Origin: Pseudomonadota bacterium
GTDB lineage: Bacteria; Desulfobacterota; Desulfobacteria; Desulfobacterales; RPRI01
DNA: 64,000 nt
NCBI GenBank assembly: GCA_018817425.1
Contig: JAHITX010000023.1
Span: 31,621 to 95,620 of the forward strand
Reading direction: 5' to 3'
Shown: piece by piece, positions 8,638 through 17,178 of the stretch
How the letters are laid out: every line of letters begins with the position of its first letter
Position numbering within the stretch: position 1 is the stretch's first letter
The notes under the pieces: generated by a model
The model's database searches: none
Seen by the model: the letters and a program-made list of their open reading frames with translations, nothing else
What the model was told of the DNA's origin: nothing
Position numbers and translations under genes: made by a program

Positions 8638-9638
8638 TGTTTTGTACCTCCTTTTCCCTGCATCAGTTTCAGTTCCGACAAAGCCTGTTTTACAAGCACC
8701 TCAACGATATGCCGCTTATACCCGGCCGATGTAAATAGATTGGTAACAGCTCCGGTTTCCCCGCGGGCAACTTCTGCCGCCTTGTCAATGGCTGCTTTAC
8801 TAAATCCCGATTCCATTATAATCTGTGCAGCTTTGTTAAGAATCAGGGGAGCGGAATTTATGGAGTTTATGACAAGAGATAGATTTATTTCCTTGCCATT
8901 ACTTTTGACTGATGCACCGATACTGCCTATCGCAAAATCAAGCCCTATACGATGCTGTATCTTTATAAACGTTGTGCGAGCCTTTTGGGTTTCGCTGGGA
9001 ATAACAATACTAGTCAGCATCTCACCTTTTTCAAGTACGGTATGGTGTCTGCCATCATCCTTGAAATAATCTTTAAGAGAAAGCCACCTTTCACTATTTT
9101 TCTTTTGAAGGCAGACTCTGGCATCAAGAGCTATCAGCATCGGTACCGTATCTGAGCTGTTAATCGCATGGCAGCGCTTTGAACCGCTTATGGCATGGCA
9201 CACTTTTCCTCCTGTCCTGTAACAGACTTCTATCGCATGACGCCATTGCTTTGTCTGGTTATAGTACCAGCAGCGAGGTGCAAGACAAAGGTTTCCTCCT
9301 ATGGTGGCCATATTTCTTATGTGCTTGGAACCAACAGAGTTTATAGCATGATGTAGGGAGGGAAATTTTGTTAATACAAGTGGGTGCCTGAGCAAATCCG
9401 ACAGATTTGTACAGGCTCCTATCTGAAGATCTCCTTTATCATCTTCAGAAACAAAGTTAAGCTCTTCTACAGATCGGATGCTTAAGACCTTTTGAGGAGA
9501 AATCACACCCTGTTTAAGCCTGACCAGAAAGTCTGTTCCGCCTGACATAACGCGGGTCTCATGGCCTGATCCTTCCAATAACTCCAGGCATTCATGCAGT
9601 GAAGATGGTTTCAGATACTCAAACCTCGGAAGACGCAT
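8634..9638 (-). CDS. FAD-binding subunit with extra 4Fe-4S loop (4-hydroxybenzoyl-CoA reductase beta-like)
   Basis: A 334-residue FAD subunit of the CoxM/HcrB type: MSGGTDFLV (residues 31-39) and the TIGGNL motif (112-117) bind FAD. Residues about 120-160 contain an inserted loop with C123, C139, C147 and C156. From memory, the low-potential 4Fe-4S ligands of Thauera HcrB are C122, C138, C146 and C155, giving the same 16/8/9 spacing. This loop is the hallmark of 4-hydroxybenzoyl-CoA reductase and is absent from ordinary xanthine or CO dehydrogenases. It therefore argues that the enzyme runs in the reductive direction on a phenolic-type CoA ester. GGGAGG precedes ATG 9638 by 6 nt. It is first of the three overlapping Mo-enzyme genes. 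Confidence 0.9.
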   Translation of the reverse strand: MRLPRFEYLKPSSLHECLELLEGSGHETRVMSGGTDFLVRLKQGVISPQKVLSIRSVEELNFVSEDDKGDLQIGACTNLSDLLRHPLVLTKFPSLHHAINSVGSKHIRNMATIGGNLCLAPRCWYYNQTKQWRHAIEVCYRTGGKVCHAISGSKRCHAINSSDTVPMLIALDARVCLQKKNSERWLSLKDYFKDDGRHHTVLEKGEMLTSIVIPSETQKARTTFIKIQHRIGLDFAIGSIGASVKSNGKEINLSLVINSINSAPLILNKAAQIIMESGFSKAAIDKAAEVARGETGAVTNLFTSAGYKRHIVEVLVKQALSELKLMQGKGGTKH

Positions 9639-9707
9639 TTTTTACCTCCCTTTGGAAAAACATGTTATATCAGTAAAAAATCAGACGGATTCACTCGTTT
9701 AGTAATT

Positions 9708-11117
9708 TCAATTAGAATCTGATGCCATCTTTTTATTAGCTTTTAGAACTTCGGCAAATGATTCAATCCTGGTTTTGATTTGACCTGCACTATAGTTTCT
9801 GGTGTCATAGCCGTCCATTTCAACCAACAGTATTGGAAGCCCGGTTTTTTTCTCAAGATAATCTTTCCCCATAAATGTTGGACTGCAAAAGGGTCGGCAT
9901 GATATGGGATGCATCATTATTATGCCGTCCACTTTTTGATCATTAGCTACCCATTCCCAATAGCGCAAAACACCTTCAGCAGAACTCATCTGCGGTTTTC
10001 TGAAGCAGAACTCAGCAAGGGCCTTCCAGTGATCATCGGGATAGCTTGAGGGTTGAGCCTCATACGGGTGTACATCGTCCACAAACATCCTCGGTATGGC
10101 GATCCCCAGTGATTCAATGGCCCGCATCGGTTTCTGATCCACAAGAACCCGCGTCTGGCAATAGACTCTGGGCGCTCCCTTGGGTACAACACCGATTCCG
10201 GCATTGATTCTCTTTTTTGTTTCCCTGATGAGCGTGTTAATACCCTTGATTACCTCCTTGGGATAACGGGTTCCTGCGCCCTGAATCAATTTGCCCAATC
10301 CCACATCCCCCTGGCTGATGGGTTGCGGATCAGCTTTGCTAACCATGTCAATTAACGTCTTATGCCCATAGGTTATCTGTGCTACTTCTCCCAATGCGGT
10401 CTTGTAGATTTCAGCAGTAATATCGAGCCCTGTTGCTTCTTTAACACGGGCGACTGAGGTCTTTATACTATTTGCGTTGTATTCAATGGCGCGCTCATCC
10501 ATATTCGGCCAGCTTCCCCATTCCCAGTCATTGGTTCCATCCAGATAGGTTACATCATAACCGTATAACCTCCTACAGAGTTCTTCAACCTCAGCGCCCT
10601 GGTCACAACACCACCCACAATTCACTACAATGGTTGGTACAGGCAATATCTTTCTTTCATAAAAGGCGGTATAAGCCTGATATTCGGAACAGTGGGCTCT
10701 TCCTGCGGTCTGGCCGATAAGTTCTCCCAGATCAAGAAGCTCATCAAGAGTATCAAAGATGTTGCCGAGCGTCATCCACAAATACTGCTTTGCCACACTG
10801 CCGTATACATTGGTTCCTCGGGCCGCCACGATGATTGCCTGCGCCAAAGGACTCAAACCTGGCCAATTGTAATACACTCTCTTTTCGTATTCTTCACCCG
10901 ACAATACGGCATCCATGAGCTCCATCATCAGGACTCTAAGCAGCATGCGTATACCTTCTAAAGAGCAATCAAAATTTGCCTGAACATTTTTTTCGGCCTT
11001 TGCAATCATTTCCTTTGTATCTGATCCGATGATTTTTAAGGTTTTTTCTATCCTGGATTTCTGTTCATTGATTTCTTCCTGGCTGAACCCGCATAGTTTA
11101 AATAAATTTGTATACAT
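9708..11117 (-). CDS. 2-hydroxyacyl-CoA dehydratase / benzoyl-CoA reductase family subunit (HgdB/BcrB-like)
   Basis: A 469-residue member of the 2-hydroxyglutaryl-CoA dehydratase D-component family, which binds a 4Fe-4S cluster per subunit. Candidate ligands are C143 (AHCSEY), the cysteine-rich VNCGWCC block (C167, C170, C171), C181, and a late MHPISCRPFCS segment. The C-terminal GQIKTRIESFAE block is typical of the family. AGGAG lies upstream of ATG 11117. It follows the 380-residue paralogue by 45 nt, so the two should form a heterodimer. No ATP-dependent activator (HgdC/BcrA/BcrD type) is encoded in the window, so one must be elsewhere or the pair works differently. Dehydratase versus ring reductase cannot be decided here. 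Confidence 0.82.
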   Translation of the reverse strand: MYTNLFKLCGFSQEEINEQKSRIEKTLKIIGSDTKEMIAKAEKNVQANFDCSLEGIRMLLRVLMMELMDAVLSGEEYEKRVYYNWPGLSPLAQAIIVAARGTNVYGSVAKQYLWMTLGNIFDTLDELLDLGELIGQTAGRAHCSEYQAYTAFYERKILPVPTIVVNCGWCCDQGAEVEELCRRLYGYDVTYLDGTNDWEWGSWPNMDERAIEYNANSIKTSVARVKEATGLDITAEIYKTALGEVAQITYGHKTLIDMVSKADPQPISQGDVGLGKLIQGAGTRYPKEVIKGINTLIRETKKRINAGIGVVPKGAPRVYCQTRVLVDQKPMRAIESLGIAIPRMFVDDVHPYEAQPSSYPDDHWKALAEFCFRKPQMSSAEGVLRYWEWVANDQKVDGIIMMHPISCRPFCSPTFMGKDYLEKKTGLPILLVEMDGYDTRNYSAGQIKTRIESFAEVLKANKKMASDSN

Positions 11118-11162
11118 ACTAAATCTCCTGATCTTGATATGATATTTTTTAAACTGAAATAT

Positions 11163-12305
11163 CTAGTTGCCCTTCATGATTTCAACTAATGTCTCAATTC
11201 TTGTCCGTGCAGGACCCTTTTCTGCCGGGGCATAATCGGATTCAATCTTGACCATCGGAATTCCTGCTTCCTCTTCTAACATTTTACTAAAATAATGGGC
11301 CTGGATATCAAATCCGTCACGGTACATCATCTGATACCAGAGAACTCCACCGCAGGAAAACTCCTTTGCCTTTGTAATAAGCCGTTCCATGCGATCTCCC
11401 CAGGGGCGATCCCAGGGGGCAAGTATCCGTTTGTCAAAATATGTATCGGACAAGTTTTGTATCGGGTCCGCCCCATTAATTTCCACATTATCCAGATAAG
11501 GACGGTATCCTTCCGTGACCTCTTCATAAACAATATCAGCTTCAGTATTTTCAATAATATCATGCACAAGATTATCACCGTTCGCCAAAGAAGATGCAAT
11601 CATCATAACCCGTTTTCGATCTTTGTTCGAAACAGGCTTTTTTATTACTTCATCGCGAACAGCTTCAAGAATTTCTATGAAAAAGTCTTTATCAGCAAAA
11701 GTGGATGCATGCTGAAGCATTGTGAAATCTCTGCTGCTGATGGCAGCCTGGTTTATTTTTCGCGTAAAGCTGATTTCTTTTAAAAGGCTTCTTATTGTGT
11801 TTCCGGTTTTGATCTCATCAAAAAGCTTTTCATCAGTAATTTTGTTTCCGGTGAGATCTTCAAGCTTTTTCTTCAGTAATTCCAAACCACCTTTAAAATA
11901 CACACGCGCCGCCTCTCCTTTGTTATGGGGAACGCCATATCGGATGACATCTGTATCGCCGTAGTAGTTCCAGGAATCGGCAATTATCTTGTGGTTACAG
12001 TCTGTGTGGGGAACGATCAGAACATCCGGCAAATTATATACCAGATCGCCACCCATCAGGTATGCAATCTGGGTTTTGCAAAAAGTACAAAAAAACCTTG
12101 GATTGTACTTTAAACTTTCGATTACGGAATCAGCATCGCCACCTTTTAAAAGGCAAACCGGAATTGCACCAGCTGCATGGACAAGTTCTTCAGGCATGAA
12201 ACCGCCGGGTGTGTAACCGATAATTTTGATACCATCGTTTTTTTGTTTCCTTAATGTCGATGCTCTGTCCGACAAATGATCTTTCAGCCGTTTCATTGCT
12301 CCCAT
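11163..12305 (-). CDS. 2-hydroxyacyl-CoA dehydratase / benzoyl-CoA reductase family subunit (BcrC/HgdB-like)
   Basis: A 380-residue second subunit of the same superfamily. GYTPGGFMPEELVHAAGAIP (residues 30-49) is the conserved start of the substrate domain. C73, C76 and C103 (CTFC, HTDCNH) and a cysteine near residue 330 (SCGGVLWYQ) are candidate 4Fe-4S ligands. Length is close to BcrC/BzdN-type subunits. AAGGAG precedes ATG 12305. It is the first gene of the catabolic operon. Downstream of it lie the partner subunit and the 4-hydroxybenzoyl-CoA reductase-like enzyme, which suggests an aromatic CoA-ester pathway in which dehydroxylation and ring reduction or dehydration are linked. Confidence 0.82.
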   Translation of the reverse strand: MGAMKRLKDHLSDRASTLRKQKNDGIKIIGYTPGGFMPEELVHAAGAIPVCLLKGGDADSVIESLKYNPRFFCTFCKTQIAYLMGGDLVYNLPDVLIVPHTDCNHKIIADSWNYYGDTDVIRYGVPHNKGEAARVYFKGGLELLKKKLEDLTGNKITDEKLFDEIKTGNTIRSLLKEISFTRKINQAAISSRDFTMLQHASTFADKDFFIEILEAVRDEVIKKPVSNKDRKRVMMIASSLANGDNLVHDIIENTEADIVYEEVTEGYRPYLDNVEINGADPIQNLSDTYFDKRILAPWDRPWGDRMERLITKAKEFSCGGVLWYQMMYRDGFDIQAHYFSKMLEEEAGIPMVKIESDYAPAEKGPARTRIETLVEIMKGN

Positions 12306-12374
12306 GTTTCTTACTCCTTATATCAGTATATTTTTTGTTATTACGGCGAACACGTATATATGAATTATCTATCA

Positions 12375-12391
12375 GGTTTTGAAAGTGGCTC
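12375..12391. repeat. Solo arm of the palindromic repeat family
   Basis: GGTTTTGAAAGTGGCTC matches the right arm of the element at 5491-5507 with one change. It lies 15 bp beyond the stop of the LuxR-type gene, in the promoter side of the downstream operon. Confidence 0.5.
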
Positions 12392-12405
12392 GAAAGGTAT
12401 TAAAA

Positions 12406-13443
12406 TTACAGTATGTTTTGTTCCAAAGACATTAAGTAACTTCTTAAATTAATTTTTTTGTTCTTAATGCCGATTTTCTTTCTTATATTATCCCGATGGA
12501 AATCAATTGTGCTCATAGCCAGGCATAAGATATTTGCTATTTCCTTAGTGGTTTTGCCCAGTCTTATAAGGCTTGCGACCTGAATTTCGGTTGGAGTTAA
12601 ATCCAGTTGTGAAGCAGATACATAGGGAACAAGCGGGGTAAGAATATCATTCAGGTTAGCTTCAATTATATGTATAAGATTCTCCTGATAATCATCTAGA
12701 GTAGTATTGTTCAGTCTTTCAAGGTATGGAACAACAAGTTGCCTGATATTAAAAATAAGTTTTTCTTCCAGCTTTGTTTTATCCATTTCACGTTTTTTCA
12801 AAAGAACTTCCAGCGCCGTGTTGTTCTTCTCAAGTTCGGTCGTACGTTGTTGAACTATTTTTTCCAGATCATCCTTCATTTTTCTTTCTTGTTCTTCCAC
12901 ATTTTTTATATCGGTAATATCTCTTATATTTCCAACAATTGCTGTTGGTCCTCCATTTTCATCCAATATCACCGATCTGGTGTTGCTTACCCATCGATAA
13001 CCTTTTGTCTTATGCTTCATACGAAAGATTATCGTCCGGTTCGTGTCGATTTCATTTGAATTAAGATCTAAATTTCTAAAAAACTCACGGACATTTTCCT
13101 TTTCTTCAGGATGAAGAAAATTCAAATTTTCAGACTTTTGCAGGTGCATTATTTCTTCAGACGTATATCCGAGCAAATGTATGGAAGATGGACTTAGGTA
13201 TTCGAATTGGTGTGTTTCAAAATTTATACAATAAATTACATCATATGAATTATCAAGAACCCTCTTAAAACGCTTTTCGCTCTCAATCAGGGACTTTTCA
13301 ATATTTGCTTTTTCCTTGATAATTTCTTGGAGTTTATGGTTGGTCTCCAAAAGATCATCGGTATGAACCTTTATAAACTCTTCATCCAACTCAAAATGCT
13401 TTATTATTGTATCAGTATTTTCTAAACACTTTCTGTATTTCAT
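12406..13443 (-). CDS. PAS-domain LuxR-type transcriptional regulator
   Basis: About 345 residues. A short coiled N-terminal region leads into a PAS domain (about residues 65-190, with [12 protein letters not shown] and a PAC-like end GNIRDIT), then a coiled-coil linker, then a C-terminal LuxR/GerE helix-turn-helix ([20 protein letters not shown] through [15 protein letters not shown]). Such PAS-LuxR proteins are common in Desulfobacterota next to catabolic operons and respond to an unknown small signal. It is on the same strand as, and immediately upstream of, the aromatic-type operon starting at 12305, so it is the best local candidate for its regulator (inference). ATG 13443 is chosen over the in-frame TTG 13458; neither has a clear ribosome site. 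Confidence 0.8.
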   Translation of the reverse strand: MKYRKCLENTDTIIKHFELDEEFIKVHTDDLLETNHKLQEIIKEKANIEKSLIESEKRFKRVLDNSYDVIYCINFETHQFEYLSPSSIHLLGYTSEEIMHLQKSENLNFLHPEEKENVREFFRNLDLNSNEIDTNRTIIFRMKHKTKGYRWVSNTRSVILDENGGPTAIVGNIRDITDIKNVEEQERKMKDDLEKIVQQRTTELEKNNTALEVLLKKREMDKTKLEEKLIFNIRQLVVPYLERLNNTTLDDYQENLIHIIEANLNDILTPLVPYVSASQLDLTPTEIQVASLIRLGKTTKEIANILCLAMSTIDFHRDNIRKKIGIKNKKINLRSYLMSLEQNIL

Positions 13444-13756
13444 AGTATGTACCGGCAAAACGTTAAAGAATATGGATAACTTTTTCGCCGCTTCCTTCGC
13501 AGCCTGATGTTGTGTAGCTATGGATCATTGGATCGAGGGTATGCTTTCGTAATCAAGCAGGAATTCTTAAACAAAATCGGGAAAACCTCCCAAGAATACC
13601 ATGAGATTGACAACTGGATCTTTTAACAGTAAAAATTAATAATTATAGATCTCTTCAGTGGCTCCTGATTTCTTGGCATCAACCACATTATATATATCTA
13701 AGGAAAATGTTATGTCATCTAAGTTTTCTTGACCACGAAAGAAGCTTTCGTCTAAT

Positions 13757-14178
13757 AATGCCAAACTTTACAAATTTTCAGGGGCTTTTCTCAAAGAGTA
13801 CCGGCAATGGCGGGAGGTAAGCCAGAAAAAACTAGCAGAATCAATCCGCATCAGCGTTCGTGAATTGCAAAATTGGGAGGCCAAGCATCGCAGTGCATGA
13901 ATTGAGCATCTTTACGACCTATCGGAATTAAACGGACATCCGTAATTTCTGCCAGGAACCCGAAAAAATTAAGTTACCCGGAAAAAGGTCAACAGCCATC
14001 AAAGTTAACAGGCAAACGACTGCCCGTAATAGTTGATTTTAATCCTTTAATCGTTGATAAAGCCAGGCAGGAAAAACAACATGGTCATAAGAAATGTATT
14101 AAATGCCCTCAAATTTTTGGTTACGAAGAGATGGCATTTAAGCTTCCCTTCTCATTTGACGAATCGGATAATTTCTGA
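13757..14178 (+). pseudogene. Decayed XRE/zinc-ribbon regulator, relative of the gene at 20923-22395
   Basis: Translating from 13757 gives FLKEYRQWREVSQKKLAESI and then RISVRELQNWEAKHRSA, closely matching the N-terminal HTH of the protein at 20923-22395 (YRSWRALTQEKFSELVGISL, RELQNWE). In-frame stops follow, at the TGA after HRSA and the TAA after NGHP. A second frame from about 13980 reads LIVDKARQ, then KKCIKCPQ, resembling the zinc-ribbon entry (IIVDKKAGKVCPNPVC) of the intact protein. About 250 codons of the middle domain are missing. No intact start is seen. It is therefore a deleted, frameshifted copy and not a functional gene. Confidence 0.7.
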
Positions 14179-14274
14179 AAGAAGTAAGTTGCCTGTTTTG
14201 GTTTAGAGTGTTTACATAGTGCTCAAAAGGGGAGAATTAATAAATTAGACATAATATTATCGTAGGATTTGGTT

Positions 14275-15552
14275 ATGAAAAAAGTAATATGGTTTTGCAT
14301 TGCATTAATGTTTACGATCAGTCTGATGTCCTGCACAAGATTTTTTATATTAAAGAAGGAAGTGGCTCGACTTGATAAATCCTATTATTTGGGAGGTAAG
14401 CTTGGCCATGAGTTCCAAACGAACATGAGTGTATGGGTGTTTGTCTGGGAAAAACATGAAGATGGCGTAATTGACATAACTGAAGCGGAAAAACTGGATG
14501 CAAACAAAACGTTTGTCATTATGCTGCCCCCCGGGGAGCGATATTATGTTGGCGCCCTGGAAGATGCAAATAACAACGAAGAATATGATCCGGGTGAACG
14601 GATATGGTTCAACGGAGAGCCCAGTCCGGTAGAATTTAGAAACGGAAGGAGTAATACACTCATTATTCGGCTTTCAGGCAAAATCAAACCAACGAAAGAA
14701 GATATCCGTGCTTTTGCCAGAGCACGGAAGGGTCGCAGCTATATAGAGCTAAAGGGCTCAGGACAAGTTCCCATTTTCATCGGCAAACAGGCCGAGCTAA
14801 ACGATCCCATATTTTCTGCACAAATGGGAGAAAAAGGTCTATGGGAACCGGCCTCTTTTCTTAATGAAATCGGACTTGGTGTTTACTTTCTATCCGAATA
14901 TGATCCTGATAAAATTCCGGTTCTTTTCGTTCACGGGGCAGGCGGATCTCCCCAGGATTGGAAACACATATTAAAAGGGTTTGATGATCATAAGTATCAA
15001 AAGTGGTTCTACCATTATCCCGGCGGAATTAGACTGAACCAGACAGCCGATGCCCTGAATATAATCATAGAGACCCTTTATAAAAAATACCGGTTCAAGG
15101 AACTATATATTGTAGCTCACAGTATGGGCGGCCTTGTTTCCCGCTCGTTCATCATCAAGAATCGGATTGAGGCAGGAAACAGCTATATTACCAAATTTGT
15201 GTCCATTGCTACTCCCTGGGCCGGGCATGAAGCTGCAGCTCTGGGGGTAAAGCGTGCTCCGGCAGTTATTCCTTCCTGGATTGATATGCAGTTGAACAGT
15301 CAGTTTATCAATGAGCTTATGGAGCAAAAAATAGAAGACAAATTAGACTACTATCTTTTATTTACTTTTAAAGGGGCAAAATCGGCTTTTCTTCCTGCAA
15401 GCAATGATGGTACTGTTAGTCTGGCCAGTCAGCTTACACCAAAAGCACAGCAGGAAGCAAAAAGACTGTTTGGTTTTAACTGTAACCACACATCGGTTCT
15501 TCATAACGATGATGTGATAACAACTCTTAAGAGCATTATGAAGAATCCCTGA
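14275..15552 (+). CDS. Lipoprotein alpha/beta-hydrolase (esterase/lipase-like)
   Basis: A probable exported lipid-anchored esterase of 425 residues. The N-terminus is a lipoprotein signal with lipobox LMSC (cysteine at residue 20). An N-terminal domain of about 200 residues of unknown fold precedes the hydrolase domain, which has VLFVHGAGGSPQDW (oxyanion hole) and the nucleophile elbow AHSMGG (serine). A late NCNHTSVLHND holds the likely catalytic histidine. The acid residue is not certain. The start at ATG 14275 has AGGA 7 nt upstream; TTG 14269 is less likely. It is a single gene with no obvious operon partner. The substrate is unknown. Confidence 0.82.
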   Translation: MKKVIWFCIALMFTISLMSCTRFFILKKEVARLDKSYYLGGKLGHEFQTNMSVWVFVWEKHEDGVIDITEAEKLDANKTFVIMLPPGERYYVGALEDANNNEEYDPGERIWFNGEPSPVEFRNGRSNTLIIRLSGKIKPTKEDIRAFARARKGRSYIELKGSGQVPIFIGKQAELNDPIFSAQMGEKGLWEPASFLNEIGLGVYFLSEYDPDKIPVLFVHGAGGSPQDWKHILKGFDDHKYQKWFYHYPGGIRLNQTADALNIIIETLYKKYRFKELYIVAHSMGGLVSRSFIIKNRIEAGNSYITKFVSIATPWAGHEAAALGVKRAPAVIPSWIDMQLNSQFINELMEQKIEDKLDYYLLFTFKGAKSAFLPASNDGTVSLASQLTPKAQQEAKRLFGFNCNHTSVLHNDDVITTLKSIMKNP

Positions 15553-15796
15553 TATTATCAAAGGTGTTGTTTTCTGCCCTGTAGATCTCAACGTATCTAT
15601 TTGGTATTGAACGACAAAAGCCGCGCCTGCTCTTGAACGTTCAAAGCCACCCACATTTTATCATATAGGTAATAATTAATTAATAATTAATTATTGACAA
15701 GAACGGTACAATAGTACAAAATTTTTATGTTATTAAAATGGGTTTGCAAAAAACTTCCGGTTGTATTTTACGCCAAAAGAAAGGAATGTATAGACA

Positions 15797-16270
15797 ATGA
15801 GTTATGATTTTAATGCAGATGATATATTTGAAATAGCTGAACAATTAGAAAAAAACGGTGCAAATTTTTACAGAAAAGCAGCAGGAAGCACCTCTGATTC
15901 TGCCGGCAAAACACTTTTACTTAAGCTTGCCGATATGGAAGATAATCATGAAAAAAGCTTCAAGGAATTAAGAGCTGGTCTTGGTGAAAAAGAGAAAGCG
16001 CCTTTAGTTTTTGATCCTAATGATGAAGCTGTTCTTTATCTTCGTGCAATAGCTGATACAAGAGTGTTTTTTGAAAAACAGATTGATAATACCTCTCTTA
16101 AAGAGATCTACAAATCAGCAATTGAAGCCGAAAAAGACTCAATTGTATTTTATTTGGGTATTAAAGATGCTGTTCCCGTAAAATTCGGGAAAGATAAAAT
16201 TGAAGCTATAATTAAAGAAGAAATGAAGCATATCAGGATGCTAAGCGCTGAGCTGCTAAGTCTCAAATAG
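15797..16270 (+). CDS. Ferritin-like / rubrerythrin-type diiron protein
   Basis: A 157-residue all-helical protein with the repeated E...ExxH pattern of the ferritin-like superfamily: EQLEKNGANFYRKAA (helix 1), MEDNHEKSF (helix 2), AIEAEKDSIVFY (helix 3) and IKEEMKHIRML (helix 4). This fits a diiron site as in the erythrin domain of rubrerythrin. There is no C-terminal rubredoxin domain, so a separate electron donor would be needed. AAGGA lies upstream. The gene adjoins the hcp/CRP region, consistent with oxidative or nitrosative stress defence in an anaerobe (inference). The AT-rich upstream region contains TTGACA at 15694 but no well-spaced -10. Confidence 0.8.
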   Translation: MSYDFNADDIFEIAEQLEKNGANFYRKAAGSTSDSAGKTLLLKLADMEDNHEKSFKELRAGLGEKEKAPLVFDPNDEAVLYLRAIADTRVFFEKQIDNTSLKEIYKSAIEAEKDSIVFYLGIKDAVPVKFGKDKIEAIIKEEMKHIRMLSAELLSLK

Positions 16271-16362
16271 GAGTTTTTAAATTCTTAAATACTAATTTGT
16301 TTTCCTGCACCAAACGTCAGTTGTATGATAACGTTCTTATATCATGTATGGTATAAGAGTTT

Positions 16363-17052
16363 TTACTCCATATTTTTTCCATATTCTCCAAGGGTTGCAA
16401 GTCCGGAACGGTCAAGCAGTTTAATGTTCCGGCCTTCGACCTCAATTAATTTCATATCAGCCATTTTTGCAAAAATTCTTGACATGGTTTCGGGAATTGT
16501 TCCAAGAAGGCTGGCAAGCTGAGTTTTTGAAATATTTAATTTGACAGAGTTGTTTTCTCCCTGTTCTTCGGCAAGGTGTAATAAATATGATGCAAGCCGA
16601 CCCGGAACCTCTTTAAGAGAAAGATTTTCGATCTGGACTGTAAATTGCCTTAGTCTCATGGAAAGAACGGCAAGCATACTTAAAGAAAGAGAAGGATTTT
16701 TTGTTACCAGGTTTATGAAATCCGTTCTCGGAAAAAACAGGCAATGACTTTTTGCAATCGCTTGTGCGTTAGCAGGAAAAGCCTGGCCGGCAAATACCGG
16801 AACTTCTCCAAAAGGTTCTCCGGGACCCAATATGTGAAGGATTTGCTCTTTTCCTTCGGAAGATACTTTGTAGATTTTAACAAGACCATCTGCAACAACA
16901 TAAAAACCGTTTCCAGGATCACCTTCTAAAAAAATAGTTTCACCTTTATTAAAATATTTGCTTACGGCAATATTTTGTATATCATTAAGCTGCTCATCTA
17001 AAAGGCCGTTAAAAAGCGGAACAGCAGATATTATTTCAAAAATATTTTTCAT
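16363..17052 (-). CDS. CRP/FNR-family regulator, HcpR-like
   Basis: A 229-residue regulator. A cyclic-nucleotide-binding-fold domain (residues about 10-125, including NGFYVVADGLVKIYKV and a PGEPFGEVPVF turn) leads through a long dimer helix into a winged HTH (ISKTQLASLLGTIPETMSRI, about 173-192). It has no N-terminal cysteine cluster, so it is not FNR itself. It is divergent from hcp with a palindrome TTGAC-N4-GTCAA between them. In Desulfobacterota an HcpR-type CRP/FNR protein controls hcp and related genes in response to NO or nitrite stress (family knowledge), and the arrangement here fits. AAGGAG lies upstream of ATG 17052. Confidence 0.85.
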   Translation of the reverse strand: MKNIFEIISAVPLFNGLLDEQLNDIQNIAVSKYFNKGETIFLEGDPGNGFYVVADGLVKIYKVSSEGKEQILHILGPGEPFGEVPVFAGQAFPANAQAIAKSHCLFFPRTDFINLVTKNPSLSLSMLAVLSMRLRQFTVQIENLSLKEVPGRLASYLLHLAEEQGENNSVKLNISKTQLASLLGTIPETMSRIFAKMADMKLIEVEGRNIKLLDRSGLATLGEYGKNME

Positions 17053-17084
17053 GTATTCTCCTTTTTCAAAAATATTGTCTTTTT

Positions 17085-17100
17085 CTTGACCTAAGTCAAG
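17085..17100. promoter_or_regulatory. CRP/FNR-type operator (CTTGAC-CTAA-GTCAAG)
   Basis: Perfect 6-bp inverted arms CTTGAC and GTCAAG separated by 4 bp lie in the divergent hcp/regulator promoter region. A candidate -10 hexamer TATTAT at 17122-17127 would put the dyad centre near -41.5 for hcp, the usual activation position for CRP/FNR proteins. The palindrome is seen; the role is inferred. Confidence 0.75.
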
Positions 17101-17178
17101 GTAAAGACATTTTAAAATATGTATTATAAGCTCAAAAGTTAATAAACCATAGCAAATATAAATAAGGAGGAATAAATT

